From Atriophallophorus winterbourni (taxonomy: Eukaryota > Platyhelminthes > Trematoda > Plagiorchiida > Microphallidae): a stretch of DNA of 64,000 nt. The notes under the pieces were generated by a model. The model was not told the origin of the DNA. It did no database searches and saw nothing but the letters and a program-made list of their open reading frames with translations. Below, piece by piece: positions 1 to 12,000 of this stretch. Numbering within the stretch: the stretch's first letter is position 1; the number at the start of each line of letters is the position of its first letter. The DNA lies in NCBI GenBank assembly GCA_013407085.1, contig JACCGJ010009919.1, forward strand, positions 1 through 64,000. Direction: 5' to 3'. The position numbers and the translations under genes were made by a program.

Positions 1-312
1 CTTGCAACGATAGGCAGAACTCGGTTGTAGGGCGTCAGTTGCACGCCGGCGGCGTGATAAGCGTTCAGCAACCAAGAGCTGTATCTGCTCCTCCCCAGCT
101 TGCAGCTGACGCTTTCTACAGTGCCTCCAATGTGAGCGGTCAAGAGCTAGTTCTTCCCAACTCGCGGGGCCAATGCCAAGAGCTTTCATGTCTCTTTTGC
201 AAACGTCATTGTACCGCAAGTGCTGTTTGCCCAATGGTCGTCTTCCTAAATGCAACTCACCATAGAGTAAAACTTTCGGAATACAACCATTTTCCATTCT
301 GTTAACGTAGCC
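1..312 (-). mobile_element. RTE-type LINE, C-terminal fragment (RTE-1 like)
   Basis: On the minus strand one frame from about 312 down to the window edge is open and gives the conserved tail of RTE-like retrotransposon polymerases. It reads roughly GYVNRMENGCIPKVLLYGEL, then a Lys/Arg-rich stretch with YNDVCKRDMKAL and SWEELALDRSHWR. This resembles the region just after the reverse-transcriptase thumb in RTE-clade proteins. A one-base frame change near 312 separates it from upstream RT-like sequence, so it is a broken remnant. It runs off the left edge. Confidence 0.7.
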
Positions 313-1560
313 ACCGACCGCAGGCGACGCTGTTGAAGTAGAGTAGGGAAACATTATGAAGCGTTATCATCAAGTATGTACAGTTTTCGGCTGCTAAACG
401 CGGTATTACTCTTACACCATGTGAATGTGTCGATTGCCCGAGATCAATTTTCAGTTGTGAGTGTTGGAACGAAACGTGGTGGAGTATAAGAACCATTTGC
501 TGTTGTAAAGTGTAATCATGAAAGACATCGTTCGCCTGTGGCCAATAACGACTTTCGCGTAAACCGATAGTTGTTTTCTTATAGTCAATGGTTTTTGTTA
601 TACACGTTCTTTTCGGTCTATGAATTTGCGGTAATTACCTGGATCAAGTTTGTGATTTCATTCATACAAACATACTTGCCAACCCCATAGTCAGGTTCGT
701 ACTGATTGAGGCCATCATTTGAAGATATGCAGCAAAATTTATTTTCAGGATGCATTTAAAAATGGTCTGCCTTTCGAAACCACTAAAAGTTATATTTTAG
801 CCAAACAGATTCGATTCGTGAGTCGTGGTCATCTTATTGAAACACTCACCCGATTAATTGTTGATCGCATCAGCTGCGTTTGCAATCTTCTGTATATTTC
901 CTACTAGTTATGTTCATCATAGGCGAATGCATAGCATGTAACCAAAAACTATAAGGTTCATTTGACTCGCATATACAATATGATTCTGCTTCTGAACAGT
1001 GTAGGACGTTGTTGGAATCTTGCATAACATTGCTTTCAACGCCTAGCACATTTTATCACAGGAATAAAACGTTATCTATTTGACGGAAATGTTAATAGCC
1101 GCAAATAGATTAATTTTGCTCGCTCACATTCTCAACTCGCAGTCCAAATTAAAATCCCAATTGTGAATTGTATTTTAACATCTGGTGATAGTAGAATACC
1201 GTTTAAAGAAATATTGTTGTAGCCAACCGTGTGCTAAGCAATATAATTTTTGCTTTGACAAAATATATCTAACTTCAAATCTATTCAAATCTACTAGTTG
1301 CATCTCAGAGCAATCCAGGACAAAGATATTCGTTTTGTAAAAACGATTACCAATATGAGAATATGTTTTGCGAACAAATTTAAATAATTGGGTGTTATAC
1401 ATTAATATATTATACATCTCATAGTTTGTATCGAGTTTATGAACTTTTGACCTTAAATGCAGACGTGCAAATTTTTCGCATGAATTTACACTACCACACA
1501 TCTCGCTACCGATGTAATCTGTGACGAAGCACGTTTAACCGCTGTGACCTTGAAATGACC
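313..1560. other. Upstream intergenic sequence, nothing recognised
   Basis: No reading frame here resembles a known protein; open frames are short and AT-driven. The minus frame at 1175-1501 is open for 108 codons but shows no motif. This is presumably the 5' flank of the transporter gene. Confidence 0.4.
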
Positions 1561-1569
1561 AACAAGGAG

Positions 1570-1598
1570 CCAATCAGCATCGCCGATCAAGTATAAAT
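1570..1598 (+). promoter_or_regulatory. Candidate core promoter of the SLC6 gene (CCAAT and TATA boxes)
   Basis: CCAATCA at 1570-1576 is followed by TATAAAT at 1592-1598, about 50 bases before the start codon at 1649. A TATA box here would place transcription start near 1620-1630 and give a short 5' UTR. Inferred from spacing only. Confidence 0.4.
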
Positions 1599-1648
1599 TA
1601 TCAGCTGATGACGAAGATTACCATTAGTAAGCATTGAGCTCGATTGTG

Positions 1649-1714
1649 ATGGCTACGAACAACAGAATCGGTAGTGCGTATGATGGTTTGAATGGAAGCA
1701 TCAAGGATACCCAG
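1649..1714 (+). CDS. SLC6 exon 1 (residues 1-22)
   Basis: Encodes the hydrophilic cytosolic N terminus MATNNRIGSAYDGLNGSIKD plus two residues. ATG at 1649 is chosen because 22 codons lead exactly to a CAG|GTAGGT donor in phase 0, matching exon 2. No family homology is expected in this part, so it is the least certain exon. Confidence 0.65.
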
Positions 1715-4700
1715 GTAGGTGTGCTGTCTTTAGTGTTCAAATCGATAATCATGTCGCGTTTTATTGTTGTATTTTAATCATTATTAAACAAAATCCTTGT
1801 ATCTGCTTTCGCTTTCTACTACTGATACTAGTACCTAGACTGACACCGATGCCTGTACAACCATCTACTTGACGACCAAACTTTATATATCACTAGGGCA
1901 TGACTTATTATATTGCCACAAAGAACGTTCTAATATCGAAGATACTTTATCCGATTTACCGAAAGATATCTTTGTCAATAGAAGGTTGTCAGTTAACTAC
2001 AGGTTATAAGTTTACCGGGTATTGTGTTCTTTTGTTATTTCTCGTTAGATTTGCACTGTTTCATTAAACGGTATCGTATATTTTCAAATAAATCGTCTCA
2101 TTCTCCTTTTGTTGATCTGAGTTACAGTATTGTGAAAAATTTCAATTTGAAACATTAATGTACTATATCTTACAACCACGATCTCTAACAAACCTTCATT
2201 CAAACAATTTTTCAACGTCTTATATAAAATATTTAACTTTTACCATCCAAATTGAATATACCTACTTGATATATTATAAAATATCCTGGTTTCACAAAGG
2301 TTGATTTGATGGGCAACACCATTGATTCGAGGCCCCTAACTCACTTCAAGTGGCGCGGTATTAATAGTGTTATATTATCATTTTTAAATTACCACGAAAT
2401 TAAGTATCCGCGAAAAAAGTCTTTTACAACAGATACCATTGCACAACGCGTTGTTTTAAATAAAACATCGCATACTACTGAAATATTATTAAGCAAGATT
2501 TTATCATTGAATACCAGGGTGCTTCGGATAGCTCATCCAATGATGGAACGGTTGAGGTGCGGATGACCACCGAACGCTCCATGTTTCAATCCACCGTCGG
2601 GTCGATTTTGTCGTGTTTGGGTTGTGCTGTCGGGACGGGAAATATTTGGCGGTTCCCGCGAATCCTGGCATCCCAAAGTTATTCGACAGGTACGACAATC
2701 CAACTTTGGAACGAATATTGAATTTAGCCTTTCGATGTAAATGGAATCAGATTGCAAATAAGATTCGAATGAATTTAAAACTTTAACTAACTACATTATT
2801 TTACTAAACCTTTCGAATCCCCGGTGCATCTACAATGAAGAAGTCGCATCAGTTTGTACTACCACTGCTCACCAAAAATCAACCCCCACTTTTGTGGCAA
2901 TGTCTATATACAAACTTATACATACTGTATCACATTCGGTGGTCCATTGACTCAGTTGCGCGATCTAACTCATTTCCATCGTACCAAATATTTTAAAGAA
3001 TTTGATTCGGATCTATTATTTACTGTTTTACAAACTTATCACTACTTTTACCTGGTTTAAACATACAAATTTGTCGTCCGTATCATCAGGATCGCTTACC
3101 ACTTATTACAGCTCAACTCATCGCTGCATGTCCATTTAATGCGTGCTGTGTGCTGATGAATAGCTCATAACTCTCAGTACCCCAGGGCACACAAACAATA
3201 ATTGAAATTTCTTCAAAGTATAACATCTTCATGTAGATCAGATTAATTCGTTTTGCTAATAAAACTTTACAGTCAATTTCATGTACCACACAACAGACAA
3301 CATTACGGCGCATCTTGCTGTGTTGAATATTTGTAATCCCATTTCAGTTTGCCCGAATTTAATTCTATTCATTTTATAACCAGGAGCGTTGTCGTTCTAT
3401 GTGGCTTGGGCTTTGTTGTTGTTTCTCTGGTCTATCCCCATCGTCTTGGTAGAATACGCTATTGGTCGGTTCACGAACAACTCACCGCTATCAGCGTTCC
3501 ACAAATTCTTTGGGAAATATTTCATCTGGGTCGGTGGTTGGGTTGCAGCGGTAATATTTTTTATAAGGTAACTACAGTTCGAGCCAAACAGCATTTTTTA
3601 ACCCTAATTAACGTTCATCGTTACGAAATAATCAATAATCGTTTTCAATTGATTCGAGTAATTTATTTTTTAAATGCTATAAACTATTCTTGCCAATAGA
3701 GGTGCAAAAATGCCGAATTTTTAAACAATATTTGTTGTTGGGTCCATGGGTTGTTCGAAATCGGTAGGTTGTTTTAATCAAAATGTACAGACAACTGATA
3801 TCTTGCAAAAAGAAAGAGACATTTGTTGTCAGTTTCGGCGGTCAAGGATTTGAATGAAAAGACGCATGCTCTGGGGCATCTCTTTCGAATTACCAACCAT
3901 AATAACACGTGCTAAATTTTGGTGTCTTCAGATTTGTTTACTCGCATGAAAGAGTTCATCGGCACTTCTTTTTAATTGTTGTTCGCGTCAAACTGTCAGC
4001 GAGAGAATATCTTCAGCTGGTATTTACCTATAGACTGACGATATAATGTACGTTTTGCGAGCCAAATCGTTAGTCAATCACCCAAGTATAAGTATAAGTT
4101 ATGGTAGTTGTAAATGAATCACGTACACTAATTCTCTATTCATTTTTTGTCACGGCCAGTGTTAACCGGTTTCCTGGTATAAATGTTATAGTCGATGGCA
4201 GTCTTTTTACCTTCGTTAGTTTTACTAATTACTTCGCTGTTACGAACGCTTATGTCCTTGTCATTGGTTTTTGTCGGTTTCCAGTGCTTACTACCCGGTG
4301 GTTGTTGGTTGGTGTCTGTATTATTTGTACAAATCGTGTTCCGTGAGCGAGCTCCCTGGAACCGAGGAGGCTGGTCTGAAGATGTTCAATGAATTCGCCA
4401 AGGTAAGTGATGTTGTGTCTCGTAGTGGTGTCGAGTTTTCTTTGCTGAAGTAAAGAAAAAACGAAGCCCCTCGAACTGAGTATTTAACCACAACATTATA
4501 TCTAGTTAAAACATTAAGATATATCTGGAGTGTAAAGTGGAGTTGGTGATGGATTTGTGGAAAAGTATTTTCTTTTGCGATTAATAAGAATTCAAGAAAG
4601 AAATGAAGAAAGTGGCTTCATAAGATTACACGAATTTTCTAACGGATAAGGTTAATGTAATGCAAAAGTGAATGTTGACTCATTCATAGATTTATTCATA

Positions 4701-5998
4701 GATGATATGCGGGTAAGAAGTTTCGATTCACCAGACCCACAAAAATGTACATCGGTTCGGATGGTAAAAAATACTTGCTCAAGTGGACATATAGTGATTT
4801 CTTGAAAACGTCAATGGTTCCAGATTGTACCACGTGAGTAAGTAAACTGTTCCACAATTGCATATTGCGAACTGAAAATGCGCATTTGCGGCAGTTTAAC
4901 CTGCTATGCTGTTGGTAAAGTTTAGATTGGTCATTGGTGACCACGCAGATGTGTCTTGTGGAAAGTTGAAACAAATGAGCTTCCGTCACAACTGCCAGAA
5001 CAGGTGTGCGATGAGTCTATTCAGCATTTGGAGAGAATCGCTGGCGTTTCAACTAGGTTTGATTTAATTAGTTCCATTCATTTTGTGATAGATTACTATA
5101 TGTAAAACTATCCTAACTAAGCACTTTAGATGCTTGCAAAATTGCCACTTCGATACGCGAGATCTACATGCACGAGTGAAACATCGCTCTCTTCAAATGC
5201 CTCTTCTCTTTTGCACATCACATCAACCAAAATATCGTTTTGAATCCATCAGGATTCCTACTGGCCGGTGTTCTTTCAAATCTTGACAATCGTGTTGACC
5301 GGAGCATTCACTTTCGGTGGAATTCGGTTGATTGAGAAAGCAAACATGGTTCTGGTTCCACTGTTGTTGGCCATTTTAATCTTCACCTTCGGGTGGTCGA
5401 TGACAAGAGAATATGCCGAATCGGCCATGGTGTTCTTATTCACCCCCACTTGGAGTAAGTGATCCATCAAACGGAACTTTCGGTTTGATTGTGTCGGTGC
5501 AGACATTTTGTTTAACTTTCATTTTTCTACTAGATCCAATAAGCTTAAGAACTCAAGTAGCGAGTTTTACAATGTTCTCCATCTTTTTATGGTTTATTTC
5601 CCGCCAATAGAACTAATTATAAATGTACACCTCGAACATGATTTCCTCGTGCCCCGATTTTACGACGGCAAGAACAACCTCTCCATAGATGCTCACATTG
5701 ACATGAATCAGCTGATAGAGTAGCATGCCTTGTTTTTATGTACATGTTTGATATTCTTCCTGTGTTCGAATTTGTTCATGTGCAGTTAGATGGGGTCCGT
5801 GTTAAAACGCGTATTCTGATCATCCCAACTCCTCAATTTTGTTTATATTTTTTGTGTTGTTGTACAGATATACACTTTGTTTACGATGAATACTTGGATG
5901 TTGAAACTTGAATCCAGTCCTTCCATAGTGCGTAAACAGCACTGCGGTAACTTTATTGCGAGCGGTATTCAACTGCATTTAAAAACATGTCACTACTC

Positions 5999-6038
<40 letters not shown>

Positions 6039-9000
6039 GTTGAAGTTAGGAAAACCTAGTTTGTAGGTAAGCCCTTGCACAGTGTATGCCTGGGGTACCA
6101 CTTTGCTCCAGTTTTGTGTTTACACACAAGAATACATCCGCCAGTTTGCTTATGTTTACACTGACAACTCTTGCAGTTCACAACAATGTTTTGAAGAAGC
6201 TCGAAATCTACATATCGGTTTTATACCATCAAAATCACATTCGAGTTTAAGTTACAATTTTACCACAAGTGCGCAACACCAATTATTAGATTTATCTTGC
6301 GTATCGTCTACCACGTTTAAGGAATTACCGATTGCATATATTGTTTCCTATGATTGTACGGCGCGATCAACATCCAGAGTGATTTAATTCAATTCAACTT
6401 TAATGGTCTAAAAAGCATTTAGCTTTAGAATAAACCACAAAATAATATGGGAAATACGAATAATATAACAAGCGAAAACGGGATTTAGTTGCTTACTGAG
6501 CAGTTCAAGAATCAGTTAATAATCCAAAATTGCGGAAATGGTTTACGAGTTGTGGGATAAAAAATGTGGTCATCGATATACAGGTTAAAGGCCAGAAAGA
6601 CATCAAGACTTCTCTTGAACATCTGCTGATTTGATGAGTCTACCATTCAATTAATTGCTGTGTCACGGCTTGAACTCCGCTTAATTTACTGATCACTCCA
6701 CGAGAAATTTCACATTTATGTGTAGTGTTATCCATTTTATAAATCAATAATATGAAGAAAACTATATGAAGAGTGATAAACTTTATTCGTAAATATTCGA
6801 AATCGCAGCAACGGACAAATATTCAACCAATCAGTGTGCATGCAGGAGAAAACAAACACGAAATCATATGTCGTATATCAGGGAAACATTTTGAACTCAA
6901 ATGTGGAATGTAGTGTTCATTTTGTCAATGATATTTTGATGCAATTCGGATATACGACCTTCATTAACCGAAATTTTTGGAAGGCATTATGATATGTTTC
7001 AACCGAGATTTCAATGATGAGCAACATTTGAATTTATCAAGCCGCATTCATTAAGATCCTATTTTCCATTTTATTATATTGGCCGATATAACCCGAGATT
7101 TTAGTTGATCCCCGATGTGCAAAATCATTTCGCGTAGTAACGAAAGCACACGTTGAAGGCTGAGCTTCTACTGTCAAGATCTTGTATGTCAGTAAAATTA
7201 TACACGCAGAGGCGTCCATCATTGAGTGTTGCTTTCTCATAGGCGCAAAGCAGTAAAATGCTTAAGTGGAGTCCTTCAGAGAAAGATCATTGTATTTGGG
7301 TTTGCGGAAGTTTGATAAAACAGTCTGTATTGCGACATCGCCTATAAGCGTGCACGCAGCATACTCGACTTGCTCCGATGAATTTTCGGACGATCCGCAC
7401 CGCGATCATTGAAAAAGTACCCTATCGTGGTCGATACAGCGCAAGCTTGGGCACCTTGTTTGAAAAAGAGGTCACGCTACTCGAGAGGATTTATTCAAAG
7501 TCAACTAACTCATCTTTCTAACCCTTTTCTTCTGCTGGAATACTTTATTAGCTATTTTATGACTACCAGTTGATTGTCCAAAAACACCCTAAAATTAGGT
7601 TTGCTTAAATACCTGGAGATAACAAGATTGTTTTGAGTGGGACTCCAATCGTTGCCTGATTTGTATAATAAGTTTGACTTTTAAACCTCGTACAAATTAT
7701 TCATTACAAAACCTGTGCTTAGGACATGTTTACAACGCTCGGCCAAAGATCACTGTGATTCTTTATTCCAGCGTTGAGATTTATTGTACAAACCGTAAAT
7801 AACAGCGTGTTTAAGATCAATTTTCGTCCATGCATTATCGATAGATTAATTATTCTTCGTGTAAGCGTGCTTTTCCTTATGATTCATTGAAACTTCTCGT
7901 AGGTAGCTTTGCCAATCCGTCCCTATGGATTTCTGCCGCCGCACAGAACGCTTTCGACACGGGAGCCGGCATGGCCGTCCTTTTCACTTATGCAACCTAC
8001 ATGGATCACACTGTGGGAATCGTACGCTACAGTTTGATGATCCCACTGTTAAACAATCTTGTGAGGTTAGTGGTCCGAAATCTCTTTGTCAGTAATCAAT
8101 GTTCCCGATACCGACCGCCAATGAAATGGTATTCATTTTAAGTGTAATGGCATGAAGTAAATATTTTGACTATCCTCCTGCATTACAATGAAAGATGCTT
8201 TGTACTAGAATAATATACTCGATAACTCTTGGTAAATATTTCCCCATGATTCTGAAAAGGTTTTACACTGTCGAAATATTTTATATTCTATACGATAGAA
8301 CTCACTCCTTTTAGCGCTTATATACTGCAGACTAGTTCAATGAGCAAACATCAACCTAGATGAGACGGATGTTGTCGAAAGCTTAATCAAACTTGAATAT
8401 ATCTCATAGCAACGTTCTCCAACTATGCTCTATTCTGGCGTTTGCGGTAATTCCCACCAAAGTTCATTCGTCTATTGTTGTTGCGTTGAAATTAAGTAAA
8501 TAGTCAGTCGGTGAGCATCTATTCTATAAACTTACACCTATCGTCTCCTCTTTTAAGCGCACCTCTCATACGAATAGATAAAATAATTATACACAAAGTA
8601 CTTCATGAATTGACAAAACCACGATCGAGATTTTACAATCAACATCCTTCTATCCTCCAGCTTGTACGCGTCATTCATGATATTCGCCACAGTGTTCTCC
8701 ACGCTAATACAAGAAGATCCAACGGTAACGCAAAGTGCCATTTTAAAAATCATGCAAGATGCCGGACCAGGAAGCACTGGACTAACTTTCACTTGGTGAG
8801 CGTCATGGCAAAGCATTTGCTTATAAGATACCGTCACAAAGTGTCTCTTAAGAAGTATACTCATTTGGAATGTAGATTTGTTTAGTTTGAATTTCAGCGT
8901 ATCATACAAATCGTGATGTCTAATTAATGATTACATATTAGGAAAAGTAAATAGTTGTAGAAGAAAAAGTTTTTCATGTCAATTTTCAAAACAATTTTTG

Positions 9001-12000
9001 TGTTTAATTTACCAACAATAATATTCAAATTAAATAAAAATAATTTTCAGCCTAATAGTGAGTTTGTAGAATATTCGATAGCATGTTTCACTTCTGGTAT
9101 GTTTAAGTCAATAGTCAGGAAAGGGAACATGGCTAAGTAGCATTAAACACCACCGATCTTAGTCTTGTGACTTGACAACCCATGGGCCTACTACAGTCTG
9201 TTTAACGCCTAGGTGAAAACGGAGGTGGCGCTACTTACTCATGCTCCATTTTTTGAATATATTATTTGTTTGACGAATCTTCTGCTGTAACTGTTTTCTA
9301 CAAGTTTCGCGACTGTTCGGGCATATACACATATTCAAACGGGCAAGTCCGGAGACGGAATCTTATGTGCTCAATTGCGATTATTAGCCCAGACCGTCAG
9401 GCATGGGGCTACAACATTGATGGTCTGGGGTTCGAGCCCCATCCTAGGCAAATGCACAGCTGATGAGCTAAATTAAAACTGAAACTCGAATCCAGTACTT
9501 TTGTTGCGAAACGTCGAGATTAACTTCATGCAAATTTCGAAGAATCCGGTACTCATGAGGAGTCACAAACATACTATTTTGCATGTTCAACCACAATATG
9601 GGTTTCACGGGTCAGTGAATGCCGAAGTTCTGGGAATAGGTGTATTTCGATGTTACTCACATTTATGTGGTTGACATTATTTTAGTGCAGCTTCGATATA
9701 ATGGAAGAAAACGATTACTATAAGGATAAAATAAAAAACTTTTGAACACAAGGGATCTGTTCAATACGTGGGAATATTTAGCCAGTCCTGGGCCGAGATG
9801 GAAAAATTTATATTTTACTCCATTTAACGCCAATTAGTTGAATACGACTAAGTAGAGCTTAATTTTTTAAATGCACGTTAATGACACCGCGTGACATGCG
9901 ATAAATCTGAGCAGCCAGTTCTCTACACTTCAGGATCCCCGTGTTGTTTTCCAAAGTGGGAATTCCCGGAAGAATTCTCTGCGCATTGTTCTTCCTTTGT
10001 TTGGCATTTGCTGGCATCAGCTCATTGCTGGCTTGCTTGCAAGTCGGTGTACTATGCCTGAAGGAATTGAGTAAGTTTATGTAAAATTTCCCATTTTTGC
10101 ACATTATTGCTCAGTTTGTTGAGGAATTCGTTTTGATGGTGACGAATATTGTTTTCATGATCTGCTTCTTGTTTCGCGACGTATTACAGCCCTTAAATAT
10201 GATGGTAATCGTAGAACATAGTTAGGAGGGTAGAAAGCGCAGATGTTAGTTGTGTTAATCGCCGTCAAACGTAGCCAATCGTTTTTTAATTGTCGGTCAC
10301 AAGGTCAAGAGTTTTGGGTGAATAGATCGTTGATAGCAATTGTGTATTCGAAACCATACTTTGTCCACGTTCCGTTTTGCAGTTTTAAGTTTATCAATTT
10401 TTTAAACTAGAATGTGAACTGACTTATTTTAATTAGTATATTGTGAAGTAGATCGTCGAAAACAAATTGTCTTTTCTGAGTTCATTTCAATGACGACTAA
10501 CATGTCAGCTCCGCCATATTATTCACGCAATTCCGAAGCCTCCACTATTAAGCATTAGCTAGCAACACATTTCAGTAGGATAAGCAAACGATCGGCACTC
10601 AATGACCATGAAAATGTTGGTGGACAGATTGGATTTTACTTTCATCATGAAAATACTCATGTCGTTTGAACGTGCTTACGTGTGTTCATCTCATCGTTGA
10701 AGAAAAGCCGCTTGTGGTCGGTATGTCATAGCGATCATTCTTTAAAACTTGAATATGGCTCAGAATGGATCGTTAGTATTGCATTGTATTTTTATTTCTT
10801 ATCATCCTTACTTTCGAAAATCTACAGCCTCCCACCGTGTTGCCGTCGGAATTTCGTTGGTTGCTTGTGCGGTTTTTGGTCTTCCATCGGCGTTGAAGCT
10901 GGAGATTTTGGAGAACCAAGTAAACATGTTTTTTCGAAAGGAGAATGCTAATTTGTTTTCTTTAAAATATAATTTTTGATCATTCTGTCTCTCGAAACAG
11001 CTTGACCACTAAAGATGAACCTAACATGTTTCGTCTTCATTCTCTTTACGAAGGACAATACCTGGGGCTCGGCTTTGATTGTGTCAGGTTTGTTCATAGC
11101 CTTAGTCCCGATTGTCTATCGCCCTTGGCGTTTCCGCAAACGAATAATCAACGGTTTTGGAACAAATGATTGGAAGGTCCCTGTAATATGGATTCCTTTG
11201 ATTATGTGAGTAAAACTAATTCTATTAATTTTGATTCAATTCGCGAAATTGAGGTAAAACCAGAAATAATTATCAATTTGAAAGGTGAAATCAGTTGCTG
11301 CAAAGCAAACATCAAATGACAATGGCAAGATTTTTCTGTTGTGTTTTTTACTGCGTTTATCGAAATCGTTACTATGTTCGCCACTACTGATGCAAAGTTA
11401 TTCAAAGTTTTACAGTCCCCGTAGATTAAAAATGTCGCGAATGCATAAAAATAACAAGAGGTTTTGTCAAAATGTATTGAGGTGCGAGTATGGATTTGGT
11501 CACAATATACTTGTCAAGTTTATGCCTTAAACGTTCTGTTTTGACGCATAAATGAAATCTGACGGTAGAGAGTTTCATATAAAATAAGCTAGGACAGCAT
11601 AAAAGAACCTTCGACAATTTATCTAGAGTGTGGAGTAGTTAAGCCATGAGATCTGCTACCACATGCTTCTTGCCGATTAAACAGGTGTTCAAGTGGATGA
11701 TTCACCGCATGCAAAATATTGAAAGGCAGTATCATATCACTCTTGACAAGGCGGTACGAAAAGTCAAATATGTTTAGTTTCAATCCTCTCTTCGTATGGT
11801 CTGTTGTGCTAGTACATCCCAGTTTTAAATTATTGTTGATGTCAATTCTCGAATATGCGATTTCTCTGTTAAAACATTTAGTATTTTATATTACTATTCA
11901 AGACTGGGTCGTTGCATAATGCAGAACATAATTCATAATCCTGTAGTATGATATGCCCTTCAAATGGATATGGCGTAATGCCCCTGGTAGTTCCGTGAAA

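Noticed and set aside
1175..1501. 108-codon minus frame upstream of the transporter
   Set aside because: Low-complexity AT-rich frame without motif or splice context.
3349..3699. 116-codon + frame overlapping SLC6 exon 3
   Set aside because: Other-frame shadow; the exon frame (GALSFYVAW...) has family similarity and correct splice phases.
5877..6059. Frame across the (TA) tract
   Set aside because: YIYIYI-type peptide is translation of the microsatellite.
8511..8909. Overlapping + and - frames of 118-124 codons
   Set aside because: Both are shadows of exon 7, whose true frame starts at the acceptor at 8661. The same shadows recur at every exon 7 copy (for example 22021, 33562, 57477).
9380..9455. 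Functional tRNA gene
   Set aside because: Boxes A and B are recognisable but no acceptor stem or convincing anticodon arm could be paired.
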